DNA from: Cladorhizidae sp. MBARI D1340-BT2
Lineage: Eukaryota; Porifera; Demospongiae; Poecilosclerida; Cladorhizidae
Assembly: GCA_028752905.1 (NCBI GenBank)
Contig: JAQNBH010000013.1
Location: forward strand, 27,537,239-27,601,238
Reading direction: 5' to 3'
DNA length: 64,000 bases
This document shows, piece by piece, positions 11,345-24,361 of the stretch. The translations under genes and the position numbers were made by a program. Position 1 is the first letter of the stretch. Every line of letters begins with the position of its first letter. The notes under the pieces are model-generated. The model was not told the origin of the DNA, did no database searches, and saw only the letters and a program-made list of their open reading frames with translations.

Positions 11345-12478
11345 ATGTCTGATTCTCTTTTTGTTTCTTTTTGTCTTCAGCACCACTTACCGGTGCTTTT
11401 CAGAACCAAAGCTCCACTTCAAGTCCTCCAAAACAACTATATCATTTGGATGTTGATCTTGCTCTTGGCAGCCATCCAATTCATCCATGTTACAGTTGAA
11501 CTGGACAAGATGCAAGCAGCGGTTTCCTCCCTCTCACTATGCATCCCTACCCTTGCATACCAAAGTCATATCTGTACTTTCTCCCAGTCCAAAGCAAAAG
11601 CAAAAGGCCACTTTTTTTCCACATGCAACAAATCTTCTACCCCTATCTTGAACCATCCACATCCCCCTCCTTTTCCGTGCCCACATGAGCTCCTCTTTTC
11701 CTTAGTCGAAGTTCCTAACCTTCTCTTCCCAATCCATTGAACAAATATACTAGCCCAGATAAAATGTCTGCTAAAATATGGAAATCAACTCCTCACTACA
11801 TATCTGCTCCCCTTTCTCTTATCTATAATTGTTCCCTCTCTACGGGTTTTCTTCCTGCTGATTGGGAGCATTTACTTATTTTACCTATCCCCAAGACATC
11901 TCCTCTCATCCTACATCAACGATTATCATCACATCTCCCCACTCTCTAACATTTTAGAACGTCACATCTTCAATAATTTACATTGATACATTTCCACACA
12001 TAATATTTTATCAAGTAAACTATACAGTGTTCGTTCAGGTTTTTCAACTAAAGTTCCCATCCTCAGTGTAACCCAATCTTGCCTAACCTCCTTAGATGCC
12101 CACAAATTTGTATGTGCTGTCTTCTTAGATGTCAAGAAAATGTTTGACTCTGTTCCACATCAACTTCTTTCAACCTTCCTTCTCACTTATTCTGATGGAT
12201 CTTGTCTTACCCCACAGCTTGCTCACAAAGTGTGGTCATTACAGGCTCTCGTTCTTCCCCATGCCTTGCATCCTCAGGAGTACCTCACGGTCTGTTCTAT
12301 TCCTGGTCCACTTCTCTTTATTCTCTACATAATTAATATCACTAAGCTCCCACTTTCTCCATCTTCTACACTATCTGATGATATCCTCCTCTCCTATCCC
12401 TTCTCTTACACTTCCTCCATCAACTCAGTGCAATCTTACATTGAAGTGATGTCATCCTGGCTATCTTGTTGTTTCTAG
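11345..12478 (+). pseudogene. Jockey/CR1-type LINE reverse transcriptase, decayed
   Basis: Plus-strand fragments in shifting frames read SPDKMSAKIWKSTPHYI, PADWEHLLILPIPKTSP, an ILERHIFNNL segment, FSTKVPILSVTQSCLTSLD, VFLDVKKMFDSVPHQL (RT motif with the first catalytic D) and GPLLFILYIINI, followed by LSDDILL in place of the YADD-type box. Together these are RT blocks 0-5 of an endonuclease-type LINE. Frameshifts and stops between blocks make it inactive. The 11,345-11,740 part is upstream linker. Confidence 0.68.
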
Positions 12479-14279
12479 CAAAGCATGACCTGCTTCTAAT
12501 ATTCTTGTCGACTGACAGCAGAAAGATCCTAATAGAAAAATCAAACTAACTGTTCCCTTCCAGTGCACTTGTCCATTGTATTTCTGTCAAAGTTTCAAAT
12601 ACAGTGGGTTCAAACGACTCAATGCAATATTGTGAATTATGCAGTGCAACTGGACTGATTTTGCAATGCATACAATGGAACGTATTCAATGGAATATATT
12701 AGCATCCATCATAATATTGTTAACTGTGTATGTAAAAATATGCATGATTAAAGTTGATGACCCCATCAACATCAGGAGCCTGGGAGGGGAGCCAGATAGT
12801 TGAGTTCCTCGCCAAAGGGTTATGGCTAACCTCTGAAACAGTGTGCCAAGTTTTTTCAGGTGTTAGAATAACTAGCCTTCTACTCTGCCGGTGTCTAATG
12901 GTACTGATGACTTCGGTAGCCCTCTTTCCCCCAGCCTCCCAGGTATTCATCTACCATTGGGATAAAGGACATCCCAACTGAGCGGCCTCATCATTGTCGG
13001 CCATTTTCTTCTCGTTGCCCAGGGAGAGAGCATAACCCAGCTACTTCTTCTGATGAGAACCTGGTTAACTGAGGTGTAGAGTTGAGTCTCAATACCACAC
13101 CAGTTCTTACTAACTGGCCATTAGGCAGTGCTATGTCACTCTATGTCTCTACAACCAATCTTTCAGTGTACACAAGTCAATGTGCATTGGTGGTCATGTC
13201 CACAATGAATTGAATTGGAATAATGTATGCTAGCATGCTTTCATTTCGTTGGGGTTCGAGTTGTTGTTTTTTGTTGTATTTTAACAGACTGGATTACTTT
13301 TTTATTTATTTTTTAAATAATTTATTATTTAAATTTGAAGTTTTCAAAAACTGTGCATTGAATTTACTCACGTCTTCATGATGACCGTATGTTTGGAGCT
13401 ACCTGTATACTGTATGTGGCCTGTGGTGAACTAGCTAGCTAGTATAACTATATAGCTAGAGAACTGTTGCTATGTTTATACGGCAGGCATCTGCAATTCT
13501 GAAGTTTATGCAGTCACTACTTTTATTGGTTCTGCCTTTTCCTCATCTCTATCTTTCTTCTCTGCAGTAAATGTTTCCTGCACATCTATAGGTAGCTGAT
13601 AAACAAGAAAAGGGGGGGGAAACCCCTCCAAAATCCTTCTTAACTACAGATACAGTATATCATTTTTGACCAATTTCTCCTGAATTTGGTATAGCTTCAT
13701 ATGGTTTATTTCGCTACTAGTAGTGTAGTCAATAAACAAGCATTGACACTATGAGTGGTTTTCCTAGGACAACATGCATTAAGTGCTTTAGCTCATATAC
13801 GCATGAACTATGAAACTGAAATTAATATTGTAAGTTGTTTTTGCAGAAATACCCTCGCAGAATGGAGACTGCAAGTTTGTTATTTGACTAAACACAAGTT
13901 TTGTGTGATCTATACCAAATCTATGCACAAAATTGGCCAGAGCACATTATCCTGCCCAGGGGTGGGGACAGCCTTAGATGGTGTGCTTCATGTGCTATCT
14001 GCATCCCAATTTTCAAATGTCTGCCTACGGACCTGCCATGGTGTATCTGTGTATGTATGTATGTATTTACTATAAATTCATCTGTAAAAATTATGAATGG
14101 GTAATGCATCTTAACGGATTATTTTTAAATAGGGAATGGTTATTATAGTAGTTGGAGAAAACAACGGCAGATTCTTAGCTAGAGGAAAGAAAACCAACTG
14201 CACAGGGAAGTAAGAATGGCACTGCTTTTGCAGAAAACAGAACTCTGCTTATAAAGACTCAGTGGGTTTAACTCTGGAA
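12479..14279. other. No gene recognised
   Basis: Short open frames overlap on both strands near 12,720-12,980 and 13,755-14,109 without a recognisable domain. The 12,740-13,130 stretch is less AT-rich and may be old transposon sequence, but I cannot name it. Confidence 0.4.
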
Positions 14280-14812
14280 GCCACAGGTATGAGAGGTCTA
14301 AAAAGAAGGATACTCTGGTAGTGATCCCCTATGCAGCAGGGATGAGCAGGAGAGTCTGCAGGAAGTTCAACATCAAAGTCATTTTCAGATGAGAAGACCT
14401 CTGAGTATACAACTGAGCAGAGTGAAGGATGTTTTACCAGCTAATATGTACTCATGCATTGTGAACCGCATCCCTTGTAGTTTTGGGAAATACTACATAG
14501 GGGAGACCATCAGAATACTGGAGACCAGAGTGAAAGAACATTAAGATGCCTGTAGAAAGTGTGAAGTCTGCAATTGCTGAACATGTATGGGATAATGGAC
14601 ATCCTATTTTGTTGGAGGAAGCTACCATCTTGGACCAGGACACAAGACAGAAGAAACTGCTAGTAAAGGAGGCATTGCACATCAACCCAGCAACAAAGTG
14701 TGAGGGGTTCAATCGAGACCGTGGATACACCATGGCAGTCCCTAGCCCTAGTGCTTGCCTGGTTGCTGGAGAGCCACTCAAGAGCCTGAACTTGAAGCCA
14801 CGAGCACTATAA
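14280..14812 (+). pseudogene. Penelope-like element 3' fragment with GIY-YIG endonuclease
   Basis: The plus strand shows VVIPYAAGMSRRVCRKFNIK, then NRIPCSFGKYYIGET with ETRVKEH. This is the GIY-YIG nuclease signature, with the first tyrosine replaced by N. A stop and frame break follow, then an open frame with KSAIAEHVWDNGHP, VKEALHINPATKC and [11 protein letters not shown]. Penelope-like elements carry this endonuclease C-terminal to an RT related to telomerase. A second copy of the tail lies at 46,290-46,460. No RT core is present here. Confidence 0.68.
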
Positions 14813-14850
14813 TTATTCTTATTCATTATTTAATTTAATTAATTTATTAT

Positions 14851-14998
14851 ATATCATCATCATCATTATCATTATCATCATCATCACATCATCATCATCA
14901 TCATCATCATAATCATCATCATCATCATCATCATCACCATCATTATTATTATTATCATTATTATTATATTTATATAATGTTTTATTATTATTATTATT
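14851..14998. repeat. (ATC)n/(ATT)n microsatellite
   Basis: About 100 bases of ATC/TCA trinucleotide repeats are followed by ATT repeats, directly 3' of the Penelope fragment. Confidence 0.9.
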
Positions 14999-15203
14999 AC
15001 TTAATCAAAGATTAAGTATTTCAATTTTTTTAATTATATAATAAATAAACACAATAATTAATGAAAGTCTAATGAAATAAGTCCTCCAGGCTGGAGTCAT
15101 TGCCCATATTGTTTTAAAAATTTAATTAACTAAATACATAGCACATGGTGAATATATAGCTAGCTACCAGTGTATAAGCAGGCTCACATGAGTCTTAGCA
15201 TCT

Positions 15204-15290
15204 GGTTATTCCTGATGAAGGCCAGAGCAACTAGTAAAAACATCGAGATAATATCATTTCAAGTTGATTAGGTTATTGTAACCTATTAAG
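15204..15290 (+). repeat. Penelope-type terminal motif (hammerhead-like), copy
   Basis: CCTGATGAAGGCCAGAGCAA is followed by CTAGTAAAAACATCGAG and TTTCAAGTTGATTAGG. It matches other copies in the window at 17,247-17,345, 26,156, 32,942 and, inverted, 20,290, 35,965 and 45,811. The CTGATGA...GAAA core is that of hammerhead ribozymes known from Penelope-like elements; the GAAA box is degraded here. Confidence 0.5.
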
Positions 15291-17239
15291 ATATTAAACA
15301 TGGATAAAAGTAGAGCTCTTCGAGTGGGCTGAAGGGATACCTCCAGATGGTCAAGGTCTACTGAAAATTAAAATACCTAATATTATCTACTGCTAACTCT
15401 TTCTTTTTGTTTACCTCTAGCACTCTCCAATGTTGAAGTTGATGTTGAGATGGTATAACAACCACTGGAGTATATAGTTCCTGCTTCAGCAAAAAGAAGG
15501 TTATAAAAGTCTAGCGTAGTTAGCCTTCTATTAGAAATGGATTTTGCTAAATAGCTCAGAGAATGGTACTTCTTCTTCTGCTAGGTCCTAGCAACAACTT
15601 CATGGTCCTTTCTTTCTTCTAAAACCACAAACACTGGAGTTTGCTAAGTGGTCATGGGGATTCCAGAGATCTTATAGCATCATGACACCAAATACAGGTA
15701 TCCCAGGCTACTTTACAAACTTTCGAGATGAGTGCGTTTTTCCTGTTCATGTTGAAAGGAATGGCTTATTATCATGTCACGTATTGGAAAAATATATTTG
15801 AACATAATTATTATGAATAGGATCTGCAAGTAGGCGTTTGAGAGTGCCTTGAGCCTCTTTTATCCTCCACCTTGTTTGTATATCCGCTGTGAAGGCTTTC
15901 TCACCTGAAAAAAACATTATGCAATGCAGTTTGAACTTCACTATTACACTAAAAAAGGTCAAAAAGCATTTTTGGGTTGGATACCACCTTAAATTAATTT
16001 ACATAATATTAAACTAATGCAACGAATGCAGCAGATCCATTTATTCCTCCCTGTGATTAGCATAAATGACCAACATCATCTATAATTATATTGCTAGTGA
16101 TGTCTATGTAGGCTTCCAGCAAAGAAAAGTGGAAATTTTGATCGTAAGCAAATTAATGACAGTTTAGTAGGGCTTCAAGGACTCAAAGGCTTGGGGAGAT
16201 GATCATTCACATGTCAGCTTTAACATTAACTTACAGTCACTGTTAGGGATCAGGGAACAGTATTCTCGGTAGATGATGAAGGAAGATAATGCTCGAGCTG
16301 GCTCTGACTGGGCCTCCAGAGCTGGCTCCTCTAAATAGGCTGCCAGCCCATGAAACCCAGTCAGGACTTTTACGGCAATATGATACCAGTTAGCAGATAT
16401 TATGGGGTCAATGGTACATTTAGCGTGTGCATCTGGCTACTGTGCTGAATATCTTTATCTGGCAATATATTATCCAACTCATAGAATATCAATATAGCTG
16501 TACTTTATGCTTGGATCTTACTCTTAGTGTGGTGTGCTTTCCACTATCAATGGGAATTGCTTACAAGTATTCAAAACAAAACTCATCTCATAGCATATAC
16601 TTCTACATGCACATTTTGATTTTGGGGGTCATGCAGGGGGTTATTAGGGCTTGGTTTGTTGTTTATCCTATTCTAGGCTGGCTTATCTGATAAGGGCAAG
16701 GGGGGGCACATCAGCTGTTAACCATACATCCCATTCTCACTTGCATGACGCAGCCAGGCCAGTCTATAGTTGTTGCCATGCTGGGCATTCTCTTGATTGT
16801 TCTCATCACTATGATAACCATTCCCAATTTATATAAGCCCACATTATTTTAGTTAGCCATTCAAATTTTTATGAAGTAAATTTCCGGCAATACCTAGTTT
16901 TTCATCTTATTCTTAATGAAGGTTTGCTTTGCTTGCAACTATTTAAGATGGTGTATTAGATCAATGTACCATTGCATCCACTGACATTATTAGTGTCTGA
17001 ATGAGGCATTGAAGCATGTCTGCTGAGGAAAGCAGCACCAAGAAATGTCAAAAGCAATGTAGTCAAGCTCACTATATATATATATATATACATATAATAT
17101 ATAATATATATACTGCTTTGGTAATCCTCAGAGCTGCATGTTTATAATGGACTCCAAGGATCATTTTTAGTACATGTGGAATCTTCTCAATGAACTCTCA
17201 GCTGACATGGTTGATAGAATGATTTTCTTTACAATGAAC
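15291..17239. other. No gene recognised
   Basis: The region has scattered short frames only. An open frame at 15,777-15,962 (-) and one at 16,427-16,690 (+) have no domain I can name. A (TA)n tract lies at 17,068-17,112. Confidence 0.4.
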
Positions 17240-17246
17240 TTAAATG

Positions 17247-17316
17247 TACTCACTCGATGTCTCTGCTAGATCCTCTTATTCCTGATGAAGGTAGAGCTGA
17301 AACGTTAGAGTGAGTA
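17247..17316 (+). ncRNA. Hammerhead-ribozyme-like fold in Penelope terminal repeat
   Basis: TACTCACTC (247-255) pairs perfectly with GAGTGAGTA (308-316). The stem continues with GATG against CGTT (one bulged A) up to a GTC triplet at 259-261. CTGATGA is at 282-288 and GAAA at 299-302. These are the positions of the hammerhead cleavage triplet and both core boxes in a helix-III-open layout. Helix I is poorly paired and helix II is short, so activity is doubtful. The family is known from Penelope-like elements; folding is inferred by eye. Confidence 0.38.
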
Positions 17317-17345
17317 AATTAAAGTTGATTACTAAGAAAGTTATT

Positions 17346-20285
17346 GTATATGGGATCTGGCTTTTCTTCTAGAGATCTTGCTATAAAGAACTTGTGCAAG
17401 ATGTTTCTGTATTAAAACTTGCCCCAACGTTTGCATATTTCAAACACCACATGCAACACACACATACACACACATGAATGTAGGCACACACTGTGGATTT
17501 AGATAATGGCCTCACCTAAAATGCAGTTTAGTGTTCTTTGTTCTATGGGTGTGTAATAGTCATCATGCATGCAACATATTATTAAATTTGTGTAAAATAG
17601 CATGATTACGTGGCAGTATGGCATGGCTATTCAGGTTCTATAGTGTAAATTAGATTTTATTGTGTGGATTATTAAAAATGACTCGTTTTTTCTTTTTATT
17701 ATAAAAATTATAATTTTTTTAACCAAACTGCCACCTAATCACTCTACTGGAACTAAACTAAGTTAGTTAACAACAGTCTCTACTATGGACACAGTCAATA
17801 TATACGTTTATACACACAAATGCAGTAGTTTATGCAGAGCTCTCCATTATCTCATTCTCCATGCTCTTTGGTTGTCCTCCTTTGTCTGTTGAGGAACTGG
17901 TAAGATCTGGTCTGACATAACACTCTGAGTCCGTCCCAAACCTCAGGGGGTTACTCACCACTGGCACCTCATGGACCTCGGCTTTACTAGCATTGGCAGA
18001 GGGTTCTATAAGTATGGCAATGAACAAGATGGACTTACATTTTTAAGTATAAGATTTACATTCATTCCCTCCAATTTACCATTCACTTAATTTTTAAGGA
18101 ATGATATTCAAACTGTTCATATCATTGGAATAAAAATACATAAATCTACAGGTTGGCATGATTATAGACTCAATTGTCATTAGCTATGAGTATTACATCA
18201 CTGTAACCAAACTTATAGCTAGAAGCTTTTGAATAACTCAATAACTCTGAATCTCTTCATCTTGAGTAAACAGGTGTTCATCTTGGCTTTAATTTTTTTG
18301 TACCCAATGTGTGATGTAGCAATTAGCTTTTGTTTCCTTAGCTCAATGGAGCTAATTCTTACATCTAACTTGCAGCTTATTCTGTTTTCTTACTAATAAT
18401 ATGCTCAGTCTGAGAGATTACTTTCCTGTAATAATTATATAACACTATAGCTACAAATAAATGATGAGCTAATGCTCATTGGTTAATTAATGTATTTTAA
18501 TTTTATATTTATAGATTATATTACATTTACTATAAGCATCGCTTTGTAGTTAGAAACCATCCACTGCTAAGCACTTATTTCCTTGCATATTTAATTAGAA
18601 GCATGTGCATCCTGTTAAGTTGGGCAACATTATCAGGGTATTCAGTTTTGACAGATGTGGCCAGGAGTTTAACACTAGTTAATAGACATTAATTACCACA
18701 TCCTATGCAAATTGTTGCACACCCCATCTTAATGACTTATGCCTACACCTCTCTAAGACCACATGGCAGAAAGAAAGTCACATCTAACCTGTGTCTCCTG
18801 AATGGAGATAATTATGTCACCATAGTGAAGTGCTTCTTGAAATATCCATAGGTCATTAAATTGAGGTCAACTAACTCGGTGGGAAAAATTGGTGCCTTGA
18901 AATTTGTGTTTTCTAGATTGTGGTCCCCCCACAACACCTATTACCAATAATGGTATTCAGTACTTAATTAAGGAGTTTGCTTCCTTTACTGCACTGTAAC
19001 TTTTAATGTGATTAACAGCCTTCACTTCCTGAGAAGCAGTGGCTTTGATGCAAGTCATGAAGAACATCCTCAAGCAGCCATCTGCGACACCTTCACCTAC
19101 AGACCTAATTTCCTGCTTTGATATAATCTATAACAAGCAGCACCATATGAATCAAACTATCTTGTAAACACAGTTCAAACCAAAATGGCCCTTATTGAAG
19201 AGATAAGATTTCCATGGAATTCCAGAACAACCATTAATATCATCACCCACACCCTCTCTCACACTAGATCACAAGATGGATCTGATGTGTGGATTATTTC
19301 TGACCACAAACCAGTACTTCTTATTTGTACATGGTTAGCACTGAGAGGAAGCAAGTCAATGTCAAGCAAACCTTGACCAAATACAAGTAACCAAGGACAA
19401 TAAATCATGACATATCACAGACTACAACAGACATCAAGGCCCTGGACAGACTCGACTGATTTCACAGTAAGAGAGATGTGGTGTGTGACATTTAATTATG
19501 TAATATGTGTTAATGTTGCAGAGTGTTCCTTTTTTAATTTTAACACGTGTGATTAAACATTGTAATAAATAGGCTGGCTTGTTATGCATTTAAGTTCATG
19601 TAGTATGAGGTTATAACTTTAATATAATTCTGCCTCCCTCCCTATAGAGCAATACAGGTTTTTTGGTAGATAAAGGGTCCTTAATGTTTGGTCTAATGGT
19701 CATTTTTTTGACAAGTCAATCCCAAGCATATTACGTTCCTAAATGAATTGCTTTCTAGTTGTGTATCTAATCTACATTTTCCCAACACTCGACTTAAACT
19801 TATTTTTATAATGTTACACTCTGAATTATCAACAACTTTGCAACAACCAATGTTTCTTGATATAGTCCCAAACCTTGTTGATAGGATTATTGAGCGGAGC
19901 AAATTCGGTCATATGTCACTCTTTGTAAAGATTACTTAGCATTAATAAGATCATGGACATCTAACAGCAAACTCATGTGGTGTATTAATAACAGCTGCAA
20001 TCATCTATAGCTGGCTGCATTTGTCTACTAGCAAAGAAGTGAGCATCAATGGCTATACTTGGTAATACCAAAAAATCATGTTCTTCTTATAAAAGTATGG
20101 TAAGTAAAACCAACAATAGAACAATTATAACAACCTGTCTTAACAAATCAGGTATTTTATACTGAAGCAAGTTATATATATGTACTAATTTGTATTGTAT
20201 ATGACATTGTTAGATTCTGCTGTAATCCTTTAACAATAAATTATATTATAATCCCTCAAAGAACTCTCAGTTGACATAACAAAAT
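17346..20285. other. No gene recognised
   Basis: The stretch is AT-rich. A degenerate plus-strand stretch at 19,020-19,450 may be old retroelement coding sequence but cannot be assigned. A short AC-rich run lies at 17,455-17,480. Confidence 0.4.
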
Positions 20286-20289
20286 TACA

Positions 20290-20335
20290 ATGGCCTTCTC
20301 AATAATCAACTTGAAATTTATTCTCTTGGCATTTA
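20290..20335 (-). repeat. Penelope terminal motif remnant, inverted
   Basis: TTCTCAATAATCAACTTGAA is followed by ATTTATTCTCTTGG, the reverse complement of the tail (GAGTAAATTTCAAGTTGATT then ATTGAGAA) shared with the other copies. Confidence 0.5.
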
Positions 20336-20986
20336 CCAACAACAACAACAACAACTTGATAGGGGAAAAAATTAAAACAAGAAATATCAAGCTTTGGTGG
20401 AATACTTTTGTTGTGCGACAGCTCCCTGCTCGCCAGGACATCAATATTTATTGCATCCTCAATCTTTAAAATGCATGGACACCAGCCATGCCACACATGT
20501 TGGGTGAATCAATAAAAAGATTCAACTGGTCATAGGCTTTAGGTTTTATTTATATTTTGCTCATTCCACTCTCACTACCACACACGTCTTGAAAACACTT
20601 CCACAATTATGCGTGAGTACCTCTGCTAGTTTTAAATTTGAGTGTTACAAAAGCAACAACTGTCAGATCGAATTGTGACAGTGCATTAAGTTTCGAATGG
20701 TGAACTATTATGATTTTGGTGGAATTTGTCAGGAGATTTTTGCTGGAGGGAAAAATATTGCTGAGAGTGAGTTCAGGTATTTTGTGATAACTTATCCTGT
20801 GCTTGAATACTGAACCTCTATAGTGGAAAGAGGAAAGATACTGTGGAAAAAAATCACTATTTTCCCCTTTATATCATTGGGTAGCATTGTCCATAAAAGC
20901 AGATTATTTTCAGCATAAGTGCATCCACTAAACAACCTGTAGTGGATACAACAGTTTGCTTCTTATTCAGTATGGATCGTCTTTAT

Positions 20987-21096
20987 AATAAAAATAACAA
21001 CAGCAACAACAACAACAACAATGATGCTGATGCTGATGACAACAACTACAACAACAACAACAACAACAACTACTACTACTACTACTACTACTACTA

Positions 21097-21127
<31 letters not shown>

Positions 21128-21130
21128 TAG
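20987..21130. repeat. (CAA)n-(TAC)n-(TAT)n compound microsatellite
   Basis: Successive AAC/CAA, CTA/TAC and TAT trinucleotide runs lie within 100 bp of the LTR at 21,229. Open frames through it encode only N, Y or S runs and are not genes. Confidence 0.9.
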
Positions 21131-21228
21131 CTGACATTGTCAAGAACTTTGCAGATATTTTTTTCTTAGTGCTAGAAACCAATAATAATAATTGACATGT
21201 ACATGTATTAACTATAGTCAAATGCTAA

Positions 21229-21523
21229 TGTGACAAACCAGAACCTCTCACACACACATCCTAGTATTCTGATTAGTTTACCACTTGTTATTTTGTCCTA
21301 TTTTATTATTATAAAACCTCTAAAAATTAGCCTATTTAAAGGGGACTTGTCAGAGGTTCAACAGATTCTTGATATGACTTTTTGTGACTTGTACATACTC
21401 AATCTCCTTATAATCATTCTACTCTGAAAAGTCTAACTAGAGGGACTAGACCAAGTAAACCATTCTTGAAGCTAAGGGCTGGGTCAGATAGGTTAGAGGT
21501 TGTCCCATTGAGATTGGGAAGCA
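21229..21523 (+). repeat. 5' LTR of element A
   Basis: The block runs from TGTGACAAACCAGAACC to ATTGGGAAGCA and is repeated at 25,639-25,939 with many substitutions and small indels. It begins TG and ends CA. Confidence 0.72.
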
Positions 21524-21532
21524 CCTAACACA

Positions 21533-21545
21533 TGGTGGCAGCAGA
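21533..21545 (+). other. Primer-binding-site-like sequence of element A
   Basis: TGGTGGCAGCAG lies 9 bp after the LTR. TGGTGGCAGCG-type sequences are complementary to the 3' end of many leucine tRNAs including CCA. Element C has TGGTGGCAGCG in the same place. Confidence 0.45.
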
Positions 21546-21691
21546 ACTAGAACCAAAAGACAATATACCTACAATTATTGGCTTGGACTGTAGCACTTGT
21601 GTAGTACACTAGAACAGTTTTTCTGTTAGTTAAGTTGAATTACTTTGGTTTAAATTGGTCGTTGATTGTCTTCAATTTAGATTAACCCTCT

Positions 21692-22392
21692 TTGGAACAA
21701 AGCAGGAAGATGAAAATCAGAAGCAAAGCTCCACAACTGGATATACCGGGAGACTCCATGTCCGTTGATTACAATGATGTGACATATTATGAATCATCCA
21801 GTTGCTCAGATATGAGTCATATGACCACACAGCTCATGCAGATGCTTATCCAACAACAACTTGAAGCTGATAGAAGAGCTGAAGAAAGGGAGATCCAGGC
21901 AACAGCAACAGCTTGAAGCACAGAGAATAACTGAGATGCCGATATGCAGAGAGGATGAACATTGAAAATCCTTACAGACCTTATATAAGAGAAAGACCAA
22001 TCCAAACTGCAACCCACCAAGCTCCCCACACTCACATCGAACCAAAGAATAGATATGCTGCCTTGCAATAGTTTGAGCAACATATGACACTCTACAAAGT
22101 TCCAGAGAGGCAGTGGGTCGCTCACCTGCACCCACTTCTGGAAAGAGATGCTTTGGCTGCATTCCTGGCTCCACCTATCACAGTGGTCCAGGATAACCAG
22201 CAGGTAAAGCAACAGCTGCTCCACACATTTGGATTGAAACCCAACATCTACCAACAGAGATGGTGGGAAGCCTCCTTCCAACCCAAGGAGACTGGCCTGC
22301 AATTCGCCAAACATTTGGATGAAACAGCAAAGAAGTATGCTACAGAATTCACTTCACAAGAGGCACTCATCCAGATGTTCACCCACCAGTGA
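21692..22392 (+). pseudogene. Element A gag
   Basis: Two plus-strand frames carry a short N-terminal region with a glutamine/glutamate-rich helix (LIQQQLEADRRAEEREIQA) and a capsid-like region (PERQWVAHLHPLLERDALAA, QQLLHTFGLKP, FAKHLDETAKKYA). The Gln/Glu-rich helix followed by capsid resembles the gag remnants of elements B and C. A stop at 21,914-21,916 splits it. Confidence 0.6.
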
Positions 22393-22819
22393 CCATTTAC
22401 TCAAGTTGCTACCCACACACATCGCTATCAGCATCAGAGACAAAAAAACTAACCTTGGTCAGAGAGGCAGGAGAGCTTGTGGAATGACTACGTATGACAG
22501 AGAAGGCTGGACATAACTGTCCTGCACCGAGGCAAGAAGTAGAGAGAGCCTGAATATTTCAGAAGGCCTGACAAACCTAACTACACATAAGGACCAAAGG
22601 AGCACAGAGTTGACCAAGGCTGGCTCAGGAATTTCTACCCACCCAATACTACACTCCAGGCTGATGAGGCTGGAACGGTTCCTAGGAAGTCGCACTGTTC
22701 ATCTAAGCCAGATGACAAAAAGGGAGTGAGAAGGACACTACAGCTCCAACTGCCCAAACCAGAAAGTGTTGCTATGCAAACCCACTGACACCCCCCGCAT
22801 CCAGCACCATAATTATATG

Positions 22820-23040
22820 GTAACCAAGTCATCAAACTCGATACCCAAGCTGCACACTCTCTTGTCGCAAGGAACTCCACCCCGGCAGATGCTTGGACAG
22901 GGTGCAAGACTCTACTGTCCTGGGTGAATGGCCACCAACAAAATTTGATTTGGCCAGAGTACATATCAACATAGCAGGAGTCACCAGAGAGCTCACAGCC
23001 GATGCCCTGCATCCAGACGTGTTACTTGGGAAAGATGCAC
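22820..23040 (+). pseudogene. Element A aspartic protease
   Basis: The motif IKLDTQAAHSLVARN stands where DTGA followed by S-L-V is expected, with the active-site glycine changed to Q. Downstream HPDVLLGKDALFL fits the G-x-D flap-end motif of retropepsins. The frame changes between the two. It is inactive by sequence. Confidence 0.5.
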
Positions 23041-23579
23041 TATTCCTTAACCAACTGCTCAAACCTTTGGTGGATTAGAAAGCTGCACATGAGGCACTTG
23101 TGTTTGCATTCCAAACCAGGGCAGCAGCCAAAGCATAAGAAATCATGCACAATGGAGAGGATAGAGTGACTGCTCAAGGAGCTTTCATCTCTACTTGCAT
23201 CCCGACACAACTGATACAGCATAATGAGGAGATAGCCCCTGCCATATCAGAAGCACATGTCACTCCATGCAGCACCATAATTGGTGTTGATAATGATTTT
23301 TTCCTCGCCACTGAACCAAAACCTAAACAAACCAGACAGTGGAAAAGGCAGGGTAGACGATCCTTTGCCAACTCGGGGGCTGTTATACTTCCTATGGACA
23401 TGCCTTCTCCCAAGCAGGAAGTCTCTAGCCCCCCGCCACAGCAAACCTAACTAAGCAATGAAGGAAGGATGCCTCATTGCACAATGCATGGAAACAAGCA
23501 GAGGAGGAAAATCCTCCATACTTCTTGGAGGATGGCCTACTGTACAGCCAACCAGTTGGGCAATGATGTGCACCAACTT

Positions 23580-24233
23580 GTGCTAGCAAATGACAGGAGA
23601 TAGAATGTTATAAGGCTGGCACACTCCCCATGGCGGGTCACCAGGGATTCAAAAGAACGAAGCAGAAGATTCTCAGACATTTCTACTGGCCCAGTGTCAA
23701 AGACGTCAAGAGTGCTTGAGAGCTGAAGAGAGTGCCAAAAGGTAGCTTGTCGACCTCACTACATCACTCCATTACAGACTATGCTGGTGATGACACAACC
23801 AATGGATATGGTAGCAATCAATATTATTGGACCTTTAACATGCAATAAGTCAGGGAATATATGCCTTCTCACATCTCATGGATTTTGGTTGTCGATACCC
23901 TGATGCTGTAGCACTCCAGAAGGTGGAATCAGATTCAGTTGTGACAGAACTCTTGGAGATTTGCTCTAGACTTGGTGTTCTGGCAGAACCCTTAACTGAC
24001 ACCAAGGAAGCAATTTCTTGGCCAGATTAATGCAAACCTTTTACCACAAGATGGGCATTCACCACAAAGAGACTAGCCCATACCATCCTAAAACTAATGG
24101 CATGCTTGAACATTTTCATGCCACACTAAAGCAAATGGTGAAGAAGATGGGAAAACACAACCAACAGTGCGATACCCTCTTACTTGCCATACTTTTTGTC
24201 TACAGAGAAGTACAAATGACACGACAGACCTGA
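23580..24233 (+). pseudogene. Element A integrase, located upstream of RT
   Basis: A zinc-binding segment (AGTLPMAGHQGFKRTKQK, then FYWPSVKDVK) is followed by core remnants and the open frame at 24,018-24,233 with FYHKMGIHHKETSPYHPKTN and GMLEHFHATLKQMVKKMGKH. The latter is the region around the catalytic glutamate of gypsy-type integrases, here with L for V and H for R-type changes. It lies 5' of the RT, which is the unusual point. Stops and shifts are frequent. Confidence 0.68.
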
Positions 24234-24361
24234 GCTACCTCTGACCACATCAACAGTGGCTCAGCCATACCCTTTTGCATAACCCCATACAGAATGCCAA
24301 AGGTTTGGAAGTCAGCAGTTGATTAAATTAGAACTGTTCTCCAGAAAAACATTATTGAGCC

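Noticed and set aside
20942..21221. Poly-N/Y and poly-C/S open frames
   Set aside because: They are translations of trinucleotide microsatellites.
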